Assembly: GCA_036774405.1 (NCBI GenBank)
Contig: DAIPBO010000011.1
Span: 28,821-92,820 of the forward strand
From: JAAYDS01 sp012729155
GTDB lineage: Bacteria; Chloroflexota; Anaerolineae; UBA1429
Length of the DNA stretch: 64,000 bases
Reading direction: 5' to 3'
Below, piece after piece: positions 34,280 through 43,340 of this stretch. The notes beneath the pieces are model-generated. The model saw nothing but the letters and a program-made list of their open reading frames with translations, was not told where the DNA came from and made no database searches. The first letter of the stretch is position 1; each line of letters starts with the position of its first letter. The position numbers and the translations under genes are program-made.

Positions 34280-36784
34280 ATGTTCAACTTTGAGCGGTTC
34301 TCTGAGCAGGCACAGCGCCTGGTGCAACGCGCCTACGAGGTGATGGTGCGCTATCGCCACACTCAACTCGACGCCGAGCACCTGGCCCTGGCCATGCTTG
34401 AGATTCCTGACGAAACTGTGCACGAAGCGCTGGATGATCTGGGCGTCGATCGCGACCAGCTCCGCAAGCAACTCGAAGAGCTGCTGCAGGTGGGCGTGGT
34501 GTCGGCCTCGGGCGTCATCCAGCCCCAGCAGCTCTATATCACGCCGCAGGTGCATCGCCTGCTGCAGCTTGCCACTGAAGAGGCGACCCGGCTGGGCGAC
34601 AAGCTCATCTCGACGCAGCACATCATGCTTGGCCTGCTCAAGGGCGGGTCATCGCGTGTGTCGAGGCTGTTGGCCGATGCCGGCGTGACGCATGAAGCAT
34701 TCGGCGCGGCCTTGCGGCGGGCCGGCCCAGACAAAGGACAAGATGGGCCAGCATCGCTGGATGACCTCAAGACCCTGAAAAAGTACAGCCGTGACCTGAC
34801 CGCTGCCGCCAAAGAGAGCAAACTTGATCCGGTCATCGGGCGCGACACCGAGATTATGCGTGTACTGCAGGTGCTCTCGCGCCGTACAAAGAACAATCCG
34901 GTGCTGATCGGAGACGCTGGCGTGGGTAAGACGGCTATCGTCGAGGGGTTGGCGTCCAAGATCGTGGCGGGAGACGTGCCCGAGCCATTGATGAATCGCC
35001 GTGTGCTATCGCTCGATCTGGGCGCCATGCTGGCCGGCGCACGCTTTCGTGGCGAGTTTGAGGAGCGACTCAAGGCTGTGCTCGACGAAGTCAAGCAGGC
35101 TGAGGGACGCGTGATCCTGTTCATCGACGAACTGCACACCGTAGTGGGCGCCGGAGCAGCTCAGGGCGCCATTGATGCCTCGAACATGATGAAGCCAGCG
35201 TTGGCACGTGGCGAGTTGCAGTGTATTGGCGCCACTACCATGGATGAATATACGCAATACATCGAACGCGATGCTGCGCTCGAACGTCGCTTTGCGCCTG
35301 TCTATGTCGAGGAGCCCAGCGTCGAAGATACCATCGCCATGCTCAAGGGTGTGCGCGATCGTTACGAGGCGCATCATCAGGTCAAGATCACCGAGCGGGC
35401 CCTGGTGGCCGCAGCGCGTCTCTCTGATCGCTATGTGCGCAGCCGCCGTCTGCCTGATAAGGCCATCGACCTGATCGATGAGGCCTCATCGCGGTTGCGC
35501 ATCAAAATGCACAGCCTGCCGCCAGATCTCAAGGAGCTCAAGCTCGAGCTGCTGCGTCTGGCCGCCGAAGAAGAGCAGGCCGGTAACGAGCGCGACTATG
35601 AACGCGCTGCGCAACTCAAGGCCAATCGTCTGCAAGAAGAGATCGAGTACAACGCCAAGCGTGCCGCCTGGCAGGCCGAGCATGGTATCGATGAGACGGT
35701 AGACGAAGAGGATATCGCCGAGATCATCGCAACGTGGACGGGCATTCCTGTCAGTCGTATGCAAGAGACCGAGACGGTGCGCCTGTTAGGCATGGAAGAG
35801 GCGCTCAAGCAGCGCGTCGTCGGGCAGGACGAGGCCGTCGAGGCCGTCGCCGATGCCATCCGCCGTGCTCGTTCGGGCCTCAAAGACCCGCGCCGCCCAA
35901 TCGGTAGCTTTATCTTTCTGGGGTCGTCAGGCGTTGGCAAGACTGAGCTGGCCAAGGCCCTGGCCGAGTTTCTCTTTGATGACCAGGACGCTCTCATCCA
36001 GGTGGATATGAGCGAGTTTGGCGAGCGGCACACTGTCTCTAGACTGGTGGGGGCGCCGCCAGGCTATGTGGGCTATGACTCGGGCGGCCAGCTCACCGAA
36101 GCGGTGCGTCGTCGGCCCTACCGTGTCATTCTGTTCGACGAGATTGAGAAAGCACACCCCGATGTGTGGAATGCTCTGCTGCAGATCCTCGAAGAGGGGC
36201 ACCTCACCGATGGCCATGGCCGTGTTGTCGACTTTCGCAACACCGTGATCATCATGACTTCAAACATCGGCACGCGTTTGGCCAGCCGCAAGAGCGGCCC
36301 TATCGGGTTCCCAGGTATCAGCGCTCTATCGCAAGAAGAGCAGTTCGAGGACGAGATCGGCGAGTCGCTCAAGCGGACCTTCCGTCCCGAGTTCCTCAAC
36401 CGCATCGATGAGACGATCATCTTTCACGTGCTCACCCAGGATGACATGGTCAAGATCGTCGACACTCAGCTTCACGAGATCGAGTCTCGTCTGGCCGATC
36501 AAGACCTCAAGATCGAGGTTAGCGATGCTGCCAAGCGCTGGCTGGCGACGAAAGGGTACGATCCGAACTTTGGGGCGCGGCCGCTGCGCCGCGCGATCCA
36601 GCGCTATCTCGAGACGCCGCTCTCTCAACGGCTGTTGCAGGCGCCCTTTGCCCCTGGCAGCACCGTGCATGTAGAGCTGAACCTGGCCGAGGATCGTCTG
36701 GTAGTGGGCGAAGCCCCTACAGATGCCGCCGCTGCTGCGGTCGCTGAGGCCGACGGGCAGCCGGTTGAAGAAGTGACGGCGTGA
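34280..36784 (+). CDS. clpC: ClpC-type AAA+ unfoldase
   Basis: An 834-residue HSP100 protein with a Clp N-domain (FSEQAQRLVQRAYEVMVRYRHTQLDAEHL), two AAA modules (GDAGVGKTAIVEGLA; GSSGVGKTELAKAL, where the second has an unusual SS in place of PT) and a short UVR-like middle segment (NERDYERAAQLKANRLQEEIEY) as in ClpC. It would feed substrates to ClpP, which is not in the window. The stop overlaps the start of the next gene. Adjacent clpB and clpC are paralogous families, not a recent duplication. Confidence 0.93.
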   Translation: MFNFERFSEQAQRLVQRAYEVMVRYRHTQLDAEHLALAMLEIPDETVHEALDDLGVDRDQLRKQLEELLQVGVVSASGVIQPQQLYITPQVHRLLQLATEEATRLGDKLISTQHIMLGLLKGGSSRVSRLLADAGVTHEAFGAALRRAGPDKGQDGPASLDDLKTLKKYSRDLTAAAKESKLDPVIGRDTEIMRVLQVLSRRTKNNPVLIGDAGVGKTAIVEGLASKIVAGDVPEPLMNRRVLSLDLGAMLAGARFRGEFEERLKAVLDEVKQAEGRVILFIDELHTVVGAGAAQGAIDASNMMKPALARGELQCIGATTMDEYTQYIERDAALERRFAPVYVEEPSVEDTIAMLKGVRDRYEAHHQVKITERALVAAARLSDRYVRSRRLPDKAIDLIDEASSRLRIKMHSLPPDLKELKLELLRLAAEEEQAGNERDYERAAQLKANRLQEEIEYNAKRAAWQAEHGIDETVDEEDIAEIIATWTGIPVSRMQETETVRLLGMEEALKQRVVGQDEAVEAVADAIRRARSGLKDPRRPIGSFIFLGSSGVGKTELAKALAEFLFDDQDALIQVDMSEFGERHTVSRLVGAPPGYVGYDSGGQLTEAVRRRPYRVILFDEIEKAHPDVWNALLQILEEGHLTDGHGRVVDFRNTVIIMTSNIGTRLASRKSGPIGFPGISALSQEEQFEDEIGESLKRTFRPEFLNRIDETIIFHVLTQDDMVKIVDTQLHEIESRLADQDLKIEVSDAAKRWLATKGYDPNFGARPLRRAIQRYLETPLSQRLLQAPFAPGSTVHVELNLAEDRLVVGEAPTDAAAAAVAEADGQPVEEVTA

Positions 36785-37440
36785 TGGCCCACATCCCGAT
36801 GAATGCACAGAGTCGCCAGGTCTTGCGAGACCTGGCGACGCATCCCACCCTTGGGAGCCTGTCGCCCGTCCTCGAGAGCGCCTATCGCGCCATCGCCGCA
36901 GCGCTCGAGGATGGTGGCACCCTCTATCTAGGGGGCAACGGTGGTAGCCTCAGCGATGCGCTGCATATCTCGGGCGAGCTACTCAAGGCGTTCGCATTGC
37001 CGCGGTCGCTTCCGGCGGCCCTGCAGGCGCGTCTGCGGGCCACGCGCGAGGGGGCCGATCTGGCAACGCACCTGCAGGCGGGCCTGCGCGCGCATGTGTT
37101 GGGCATCAATCCGGCGCTAAGCAGCGCTGTAGCCAACGATATACGTCTGGCTGACGTCGGGCTGGCGCAAGAGCTGGTTGCCCTGGGCCGCGCAGGCGAT
37201 GTCTTGTTAGCCATCAGCACCAGCGGGCGTGCACACAACCTCATCAACGCTGCCACGGTGGCGCGCGCGATGGATATGACTGTGATCAGCCTGACCGGCG
37301 CGGCTGATAGCCCTTTGGCGGCGCTGGCCGACATTGCGCTACGAGCGCCGGCCAGTCAGACGCACCTGGTGCAAGAGCTGCATCTGATCATCTACCACCG
37401 GCTCTGCCTGCTGCTTGAGGCGCACTTTTTCGGCGAGTGA
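36784..37440 (+). CDS. SIS-domain protein, phosphoheptose-isomerase-like (GmhA type)
   Basis: A 218-residue sugar-isomerase-domain protein. LYLGGNGGSLSDALHISGELLK and AISTSGRAHNLINAATVARAM are the phosphosugar-binding loops of the GmhA/DiaA subgroup. The C-terminal QELHLIIYHRLCLLLE is also typical. It could isomerise sedoheptulose 7-phosphate or, like DiaA, act as a non-enzymatic regulator; context does not decide. GTG 36781 and ATG 36784 are both possible starts, overlapping the clpC stop. Last gene of the stress operon. Confidence 0.82.
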   Translation: MAHIPMNAQSRQVLRDLATHPTLGSLSPVLESAYRAIAAALEDGGTLYLGGNGGSLSDALHISGELLKAFALPRSLPAALQARLRATREGADLATHLQAGLRAHVLGINPALSSAVANDIRLADVGLAQELVALGRAGDVLLAISTSGRAHNLINAATVARAMDMTVISLTGAADSPLAALADIALRAPASQTHLVQELHLIIYHRLCLLLEAHFFGE

Positions 37441-37458
37441 GGCTCCTGTGAGCAGGCC

Positions 37459-38451
37459 TCAGCGCAGCACCTCGGGGTTGACCACAAAGCGTGGCGTGCG
37501 CCCCTGAGCCACGTCACTGCCGATCTCGCACATCAAGGCATACAGGTCGGCGCGCGATTGGGGCGAATAGGCTGCGGCATGTGGCGTGAGCACCACATTC
37601 TCCAGCGTCAGCAGCGGTGAATCGCCCGGTAGTGGCTCGGTGGCGAACACATCGAGCCCGGCGCCCCAGAGCCGCTCCTCACGCAGCGCTTTGATGAGGG
37701 CGGCCTCATCGATCACCTGGCCGCGCGCGTCGTTCACCAGAATCGCCGTTGGCTTGCACAGCGCCAGCTCGCGCTGTCCGATCAGATGATGGGTATCAGG
37801 CGTCAGCGGCAGGTGGACGCTGATGAAATCGGACTGACGCAGCAGTTCGTCGAGCGAGACCTTTTCGGCCCCGGCTTGCTGCGCCTGCTCGTCGTCGATG
37901 TACGGGTCATAGGCCAAGATGCGCAAATCCCAGCCCTGCATGCGCTGTGCCACCCGACGGCCGATCCGTCCAAAGCCAACGATGCCCAGTGTAGAGCCGG
38001 CCACGCGGCGTGTATGGTCGATGATCGTCATGGCGTGGTCTCCACGGCGCAGGCCGCGGTCGAGTTGCGCCACGTGCCTCAAACAGGCCAGCAGTAGGGC
38101 GATGGCATGGTCGGCCACCTCATCGGTGCAGTAGGTGGGCGTATTGCATACCATGATGCCGCGCTCAGTGGCGGCCGCCACGTCGATGCTGTCAAAGCCG
38201 GCGCCGGCGCGCACCATGCAGCGACAGCGCGTCAACTGTGAAATTGTGCGGTGTGTGAGCAAAGGGCGCGTCGACTGCACGATGATGACGAGCGCATCGC
38301 GTGCCACGGCCAGCATCTCTTCCTCGGTGAGGCAGCGTTGCTGCACCCAGCGTGCGCCAGCCGCAGCCAGGCGCTCTTCTTCAAACCCCATCGGCCAGAA
38401 CTCGTCTGCCCAATCTACCAGGGCTACCAACGGTCGATCATCATGCGTCAT
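37459..38451 (-). CDS. D-2-hydroxyacid dehydrogenase family protein, copy 1
   Basis: A 330-residue NAD-dependent dehydrogenase. The NAD motif is LGIVGFGRIGRRVAQRM, and the catalytic Arg (NDARGQVID), Glu (DVFATEPLP) and His (TPHAAAYS) are present. It would reduce or oxidise a D-2-hydroxy or 2-keto acid; the specificity cannot be read. ATG 38451 has GAGGTGG 6 bases upstream and begins the conserved domain. It follows the VOC gene by 16 bases in a comEC-VOC-dehydrogenase operon. Confidence 0.9.
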   Translation of the reverse strand: MTHDDRPLVALVDWADEFWPMGFEEERLAAAGARWVQQRCLTEEEMLAVARDALVIIVQSTRPLLTHRTISQLTRCRCMVRAGAGFDSIDVAAATERGIMVCNTPTYCTDEVADHAIALLLACLRHVAQLDRGLRRGDHAMTIIDHTRRVAGSTLGIVGFGRIGRRVAQRMQGWDLRILAYDPYIDDEQAQQAGAEKVSLDELLRQSDFISVHLPLTPDTHHLIGQRELALCKPTAILVNDARGQVIDEAALIKALREERLWGAGLDVFATEPLPGDSPLLTLENVVLTPHAAAYSPQSRADLYALMCEIGSDVAQGRTPRFVVNPEVLR

Positions 38452-38467
38452 CAAGCGCCACCTCAAC

Positions 38468-38869
38468 CTAAAAGCTGAAATCCTCGGTAAAGGCCAGAAT
38501 ATAACCATTGAGCTCGCCGACACTGAACTGCCGCCGCCCGCCAAAGTCGGCAAGCTCTTGCACCACAATCGCCCCTCGTGCTTCCATCTCTGTATAGGCG
38601 GCCTCAATGTCATCTACCACCACATACAATACTACGCCGTTGCCCTTCTCAGCGATAAAGGGGCGGTCGCTGGTGCCCAGGTCAAAAGTCAGCACAAAGC
38701 GGGTCTGCCCGCGCACAACATGCGCCCACTTGGGGTCGCGCTCATCTGGCCAGAGCCCGACCACCTCAAACCCCAACACCGCTGTGTAATAGTCCAGAGA
38801 CTCGGCCAGGTTGCTCACCTGCAACAGTGGCACGACCTGCCGCCACTCTGCGCGCGCTTGCTCATTCAT
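38468..38869 (-). CDS. VOC-superfamily (glyoxalase/bleomycin-resistance-like) protein
   Basis: A 133-residue protein with one vicinal-oxygen-chelate domain: PLLQVSNLAESLDYYTAVLGFEVVGLW, VVLYVVVDDIEAAYTEMEARGA and GELNGYILAFTEDF. Members are glyoxalases, dioxygenases or antibiotic-binding proteins; function is unknown here. The start ATG lies inside the last codons of comEC, with GAGGTGG upstream, showing coupling. Confidence 0.83.
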   Translation of the reverse strand: MNEQARAEWRQVVPLLQVSNLAESLDYYTAVLGFEVVGLWPDERDPKWAHVVRGQTRFVLTFDLGTSDRPFIAEKGNGVVLYVVVDDIEAAYTEMEARGAIVVQELADFGGRRQFSVGELNGYILAFTEDFSF

Positions 38870-41282
38870 CGGCGGCCACCTCGCTCGCGAGCGTTGCTCG
38901 CACCTTGATCCAATGCCTCTCACCATCGGTGATAAACTCGATAGTGCCCTGCTCGTCGGTACGGTATACCCGGCCGCCCTGGGCCATCAGGCGGGCCAGC
39001 ACCTCGGGCGCCGGGTGCCCATAGCTGTTATCACGTCCCACGCTGAGCGCAGTCACTTCAGGGCGAGCCTCGTTGAGCAACGCCTCGCCGGTGGATGCTG
39101 CCGACCCGTGGTGCCCAGCTTTGAGCAGGGTGATGCCTTCGAGAGCATGCCTGCTGACCAGGCTCTGTTCAACTGCTTCGCCCACATCGCCCGTGAGCAA
39201 GATGCGGGCCGTACCATACTCAACCAGGCACACCACCGAGAGGTCGTTGAGATCGACGCCCGCGCCGCAATGAGCTTCGTGGCCAGGATGTAGCACCAAC
39301 AACGACAAATCAGGCTCGATCGCGACCCGCAGACCCTCGACCGCTACCAAAAGCGTACTTCCCTGTTCCTGTAGCGACGCCCGCCAGTGGGCCATCAGGG
39401 CACTATCGAGCCCACAAGGCGCTGCTAGCGCTGTCTCTACTCTATACCGCTGCGTCACCGCAATCAACCCGCCCAGATGGTCACTGTCGGCGTGCGTGCT
39501 GATGACCAGGTCGATGCGCCTCTGCCAGAACGGCAACAGCTCGCCCAGACGTGCGCTGAGCAGCACTGGGTCTGGGCCGCCATCGATGAGGACCAGGCGA
39601 CCGCGCGGGCTGCGGAGCAAGATGGCATCGCCCTGCCCCACATCGAGCGTGTACACATGCAGGCGACCATCAGGCAGCGTCGTGAGCAGCATGGTCAGCA
39701 ACGCCCCTGCCACTGGCAGAGTATAGCGCCATAGGTTGCCCCATCGTTGGGGCGTCGACTCTCCAGCCTCTTGATCGTCCTCCGAAAGGCGACGCCTGCG
39801 GGGCAGTGCCAGCCCTAACAGCGCGCCATAGAAAACCCAGAGGGCCGGCGCGGGCACCTCTGGCACAGCCGCAACAGCCCATGGCAGACGCGCTAGCCAC
39901 ATGACCACCAGGTTTGTCCAGCGCAACAATACCCAGCTTGGCAGCCCGATCAGCCGGCCCAGGGCCGGCGACCAGAGACCTACCAGCGGCACCGGCGCTC
40001 CCAGTGCCATCACCGCCCCCTGGGCTGGCAACGCCAACACGTTGGCTAACAGCGATACCAGCGAGACCTCGCCAAAGGCCGACCAGATGATGGGCAGCGT
40101 GGCCAGCTGTGCCGCCAGGGTGGCCAGCAGCAACTCGCGCAGCAGAGGCAGCCAGCGACGCCCCTGCTCAAAGCGTGCCGCGGCAGAGGCGAGGCGTGGC
40201 TCGAGCAGGGCCAACGCCAGCGTGGATGCAAAGGAGAGTTGAAAGCTCGTGCTCCACAGCAGGTAGGGATTGACGGCGCTCATCAGCAACGAGGCGATGG
40301 CTAGAGCGGTAAGCAGGTGCGCTCGACGGCCAAGGCGCTGGGCCAGCAGGCATAGCCCCGCCATGATCGCAGCGCGTAGCACAGGCGGCGTGGCCCCTAC
40401 AAAGAGCGCATAGAGCACCACTGCGGCCAGACTGAGCCACAACGCCCGCCAGCGGTGCAGCACACGTCCGGCCAGGGCGAGCACGAACTGCACCACCATG
40501 CTGATGTTGAACCCTGAGATGACGATGATGTGCGCGAGGCCAGTGCGGCGGTAGCCCTCATAGAGCTCATCGGGCAGTGTGTGGCCCAGCCCCAGCAGAA
40601 TGCCATTCAAAAGGCCGGCCTCTGGATCGGGCAGGCTGCGCTCAACGGAAAGGCGCAACTGCTCTTTGGCGGTATAGATCTTACGCCAGAGCCACGAGCC
40701 TACCTGGCCGGGTAGCACCTCCCATTGGGGGTAGCGCATCACGCTGCGTACCCCACGCGCCAGCAGGTGCTCGGCATAGTCGAAATCGGGCGATGCAGCC
40801 GGTGTCTCGAGCCTGCCGTCCACGGCCAGGCGCAGGCCATAGTGCACCCCAGTATAACGCGGTACGGTGGTGAGCAGCTTGCCAGAGACCGGCAGAGCAC
40901 CTTCGCTCGCATCGGCGCTGGTGGCACATAACTCGATCTGCACATAGCGACTGCGCACGCTGGGCTCGCCGCACACCCAGCCCTCAACGCGCACTGTACC
41001 TCTATCGTTGAAGCGTTGCAGCATCTCTTTGGCCCCGTTGGAGGTGGCCCAGGCCATGCGTCCGGCGCCAAGCGCTGCAAAGAGCACGCAGGCTAACACG
41101 ATACGCTCTCGCCGCCATCTCCAGGCAGCAGCCAGGCCGCCTGCAGCAAGCGATATCAGCAGGTATGCCAGCCACGGCTGCATGCCGAGCGCCCGGCTGT
41201 AGAGCATACCGGCCACCCAGCAGAGCGTCAGGAGAAGCAGTATCATGGCGCGCATTGTACCGGGCGAGTTGGGCGCTGTCAT
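38862..41282 (-). CDS. comEC: ComEC/Rec2 family DNA-uptake channel protein
   Basis: An 806-residue polytopic membrane protein. An N-terminal DUF4131/OB-like region precedes the competence domain (LLNGILLGLGHTLPDELYEGYRRTGLAHIIVISG) and multiple TM helices. A C-terminal metallo-beta-lactamase-like domain has HADSDHLGG and KAGHHGS. ComEC carries single-stranded DNA through the membrane in transformation. The start is uncertain: ATG 41282 and ATG 41255 both lack a clear ribosome-binding site. comF in the same window supports a competence system. Confidence 0.92.
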   Translation of the reverse strand: MTAPNSPGTMRAMILLLLTLCWVAGMLYSRALGMQPWLAYLLISLAAGGLAAAWRWRRERIVLACVLFAALGAGRMAWATSNGAKEMLQRFNDRGTVRVEGWVCGEPSVRSRYVQIELCATSADASEGALPVSGKLLTTVPRYTGVHYGLRLAVDGRLETPAASPDFDYAEHLLARGVRSVMRYPQWEVLPGQVGSWLWRKIYTAKEQLRLSVERSLPDPEAGLLNGILLGLGHTLPDELYEGYRRTGLAHIIVISGFNISMVVQFVLALAGRVLHRWRALWLSLAAVVLYALFVGATPPVLRAAIMAGLCLLAQRLGRRAHLLTALAIASLLMSAVNPYLLWSTSFQLSFASTLALALLEPRLASAAARFEQGRRWLPLLRELLLATLAAQLATLPIIWSAFGEVSLVSLLANVLALPAQGAVMALGAPVPLVGLWSPALGRLIGLPSWVLLRWTNLVVMWLARLPWAVAAVPEVPAPALWVFYGALLGLALPRRRRLSEDDQEAGESTPQRWGNLWRYTLPVAGALLTMLLTTLPDGRLHVYTLDVGQGDAILLRSPRGRLVLIDGGPDPVLLSARLGELLPFWQRRIDLVISTHADSDHLGGLIAVTQRYRVETALAAPCGLDSALMAHWRASLQEQGSTLLVAVEGLRVAIEPDLSLLVLHPGHEAHCGAGVDLNDLSVVCLVEYGTARILLTGDVGEAVEQSLVSRHALEGITLLKAGHHGSAASTGEALLNEARPEVTALSVGRDNSYGHPAPEVLARLMAQGGRVYRTDEQGTIEFITDGERHWIKVRATLASEVAADE

Positions 41283-41300
41283 GTTGAGCACTGTCGCGCT

Positions 41301-41329
41301 TTGGCGTGGGCAGATCGCTATGCTATACT
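41301..41329 (+). promoter_or_regulatory. Promoter of tadA, close to a leaderless start
   Basis: TTGGCG (41301-41306), 17 bases, TATACT (41324-41329). The ATG at 41340 is 10 bases after the -10 box, leaving almost no untranslated leader, and there is no ribosome-binding site. Confidence 0.6.
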
Positions 41330-41339
41330 TGGCCCGCTT

Positions 41340-41807
41340 ATGGAGCATGAAGCTTGGATGCGCGAGGCGCTGACTGAGGCTCGTCTGGCGCAGGCTGAGG
41401 GTGATGTGCCAGTGGGCGCAGTGGTCGTCTATCAGGGGCGCATCATTGGGCGGGGCCACAATCGTCGCGAGGCGCTGGCTGATCCGACGGCGCACGCTGA
41501 GGTATTGGCTCTACGCGAAGCTGCGGCAAGCCGGCAGGCCTGGCGGCTAACGGGCGCCGTGCTCTACTGCACCCTAGAGCCCTGTTGCATGTGTGCTGGC
41601 GCCCTAGTCAATGCGCGCGTCGATACATTGGTTTTTGGGGTGCGCGACGCCAAAGCCGGCGCGGCGGGCTCGGTGTATGACCTGGTGCGGTCGCCCTGGC
41701 TCAACCATCGTCTCAAGGTGGTGCCAGAGGTGTTGGCGGACGAAATTCAAGAGCTGATGCAGTCGTTCTTTGCCGGGCTGCGCGCGAGCGCGCCAGACGC
41801 CCGGTAA
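41340..41807 (+). CDS. tadA: tRNA-specific adenosine deaminase TadA
   Basis: A 155-residue deaminase that makes inosine at position 34 of tRNA-Arg(ACG). The zinc site is complete: PTAHAEVLALREA (His and catalytic Glu) and LEPCCMCAGALVNAR (two Cys). The C-terminal helix region LADEIQELMQSFF is typical. Start ATG gives MEHEAWMREALTEARLA; the codons further upstream are not family-like. A tRNA-Ser gene follows 7 bases after the stop. Confidence 0.94.
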   Translation: MEHEAWMREALTEARLAQAEGDVPVGAVVVYQGRIIGRGHNRREALADPTAHAEVLALREAAASRQAWRLTGAVLYCTLEPCCMCAGALVNARVDTLVFGVRDAKAGAAGSVYDLVRSPWLNHRLKVVPEVLADEIQELMQSFFAGLRASAPDAR

Positions 41808-41814
41808 GCATTGT

Positions 41815-41901
41815 GGAGGGGTGCCGGAGCGGCCGATCGGGGCGGTCTCGAAAACCGTTGTAGCGCTTGCGTTACCGTGGGTTCGAATCCCACCCCCTCC
41901 G
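41815..41901 (+). tRNA. tRNA-Ser(CGA)
   Basis: Acceptor stem GGAGGGG/CCCCTCC, anticodon loop CTCGAAA (anticodon CGA, reads UCG), long variable arm as expected for serine tRNA (GTAGCG/CGTTAC), and T-arm GTGGG-TTCGAAT-CCCAC. The discriminator is G. CCA is not encoded. 87 bases. Confidence 0.95.
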
Positions 41902-42211
41902 CCTTCTTTGCTCTCGATTACCGTCTTTGCGCCTTTTCTAGCTGACTGCTCGCTTGCATCGGCGACGCTCTGCAACTGTGATGCTGTCAAGACGATCAAC
42001 CCACGCTCTGGCTACTGCCAAGCGTGGGTTGTCTGTTGCTGCAGGCGCACCCTTCAGATGCGCTCAACGCGCTCATTACAACCTGCGGTCTACATGCGCC
42101 TTCAACGTGACGCTGGTCACTTTGCCAGTGTGCCTTCTGCTCTGGCATAGCGTGATGCCCCGGTGGGCCATCAGCGGCCATCGCTGGTGCGTACCTGTGA
42201 GGCGCCGGCGC
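41902..42211. other. 310-base gap after tRNA-Ser with a hairpin
   Basis: No credible gene; the open frames here have no family features. An inverted repeat CAACCCACGCT / AGCGTGGGTTG lies at 41997-42007 and 42021-42031 and can extend through an inner TGGC/GCCA stem. It may terminate the tadA-tRNA transcript, although no T-run follows. Otherwise nothing recognised. Confidence 0.5.
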
Positions 42212-43306
42212 CTAGCGCACTGCACCCCGTGCGGCGATGGGCCAGAGCGCCGTCACCCAGTCACCGCGCGTAACGGTATAGGCATCGTGCAGGTTGATGG
42301 TGGTGCAGCCGTGCGAGGGCAGCAGCTCAACGCGGTCGCCACGATGCAGGGCCTCGCCACCCTCTCGTCGCTCCAGTATGCCGTGCTCTTCTGACAGGCG
42401 CGCAACTACCCACCCCATCGGGCTGATGACCTCGGGCATGCCAAAGTCGTTGCTCAAAGCTTTGACGCCCGCGTCGATCACCGCGTGGTCGCTGCCGCGC
42501 ACACTGATGACGGTCGAGACCAGCGTCAGGGCGGGCTCATAGTCGATGCCCACGCTGCGGTACTTGGCGTCCATGGTTGCGTATGAGCCGCACTGCAGTT
42601 CGGTGACACCCGGATAGCAGCCGCTGACCTCACAGGTGCCGGTGCCCCCCGCCGATACGATGTTCACAGGAAGACCAGATGACCGTATCAGCTCGGCCGT
42701 CTCAATCAGCTGCGCCATCGATGCCTCGGCCACACGGCGCCGCTCCTCAGGATCCACCACCATGACGGCGTGCCCCTCATAGCCCATTACACCCTCGAAC
42801 TGCAGCCCCGGCAGTTGTGCGATCTGCCTGGCCAGGGCCAGTGCCGACTCGCCTGGCAGCACGCCGCAGCGGCCCATGCCCACATCTACCTCAATGATGG
42901 TGCGTAGACGCAGGCCTCGCGCGCAGGCCGCCTCGGATAGCTGCGCGGCTTGCGCGGCATCCTCGACGGCGGTGATCACCCTCGTCTCGCTGGCCAGGGC
43001 CAGTAGCCGTGCGATCTTGGCGCCGCCGATGATCTGGTTCGCGATCAAGATGTCTTTGATCCCTGCCCGCGCCATCACCTCGGCCTCGCCCAGCTTGGCG
43101 CAGGTGATGCCGATCGCTCCCGCCTCGAGCTGCTTCCAGGCGATGGTGGGGCACTTGTGCGTCTTGGCATGGGGCCGTAGCCCTGCTGGCTTGTCGGCCA
43201 AAAAGGCGGCCATGCGCGCGATGTTGCGCTCCAGGGCATCGGCGTTCAGACAAAGGGCGGGGGTCTCGACCTCGGATTTGAGCACTGAACTGAATCGTGT
43301 CGTCAT
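42212..43306 (-). CDS. PLP-dependent D-threonine aldolase/D-serine dehydratase-like enzyme
   Basis: A 364-residue fold-III PLP enzyme. The N-terminal alanine-racemase barrel has ETPALCLNADALERNI and the PLP lysine segment RPHAKTHKCP. The C-terminal domain has the metal-site pattern SHGCTTINLHD (His-x-Cys) of DSD1/D-threonine aldolases. Such enzymes cleave D-threonine to glycine and acetaldehyde or dehydrate D-serine; which one cannot be decided. 34 bases downstream of the second dehydrogenase gene, likely co-transcribed. Confidence 0.87.
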   Translation of the reverse strand: MTTRFSSVLKSEVETPALCLNADALERNIARMAAFLADKPAGLRPHAKTHKCPTIAWKQLEAGAIGITCAKLGEAEVMARAGIKDILIANQIIGGAKIARLLALASETRVITAVEDAAQAAQLSEAACARGLRLRTIIEVDVGMGRCGVLPGESALALARQIAQLPGLQFEGVMGYEGHAVMVVDPEERRRVAEASMAQLIETAELIRSSGLPVNIVSAGGTGTCEVSGCYPGVTELQCGSYATMDAKYRSVGIDYEPALTLVSTVISVRGSDHAVIDAGVKALSNDFGMPEVISPMGWVVARLSEEHGILERREGGEALHRGDRVELLPSHGCTTINLHDAYTVTRGDWVTALWPIAARGAVR

Positions 43307-43340
43307 GCGACATGCCTTTCTGGGGGCCCATCCCCCGCTA

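Noticed and set aside
31647..36784. Recent tandem duplication of a clp gene
   Set aside because: The two differ in middle domain (long M-domain against short UVR-like segment) and belong to different families, ClpB and ClpC.
41770..42394. Open frames over tRNA-Ser and the following gap
   Set aside because: They overlap a clear tRNA, and the protein sequences have no conserved features.
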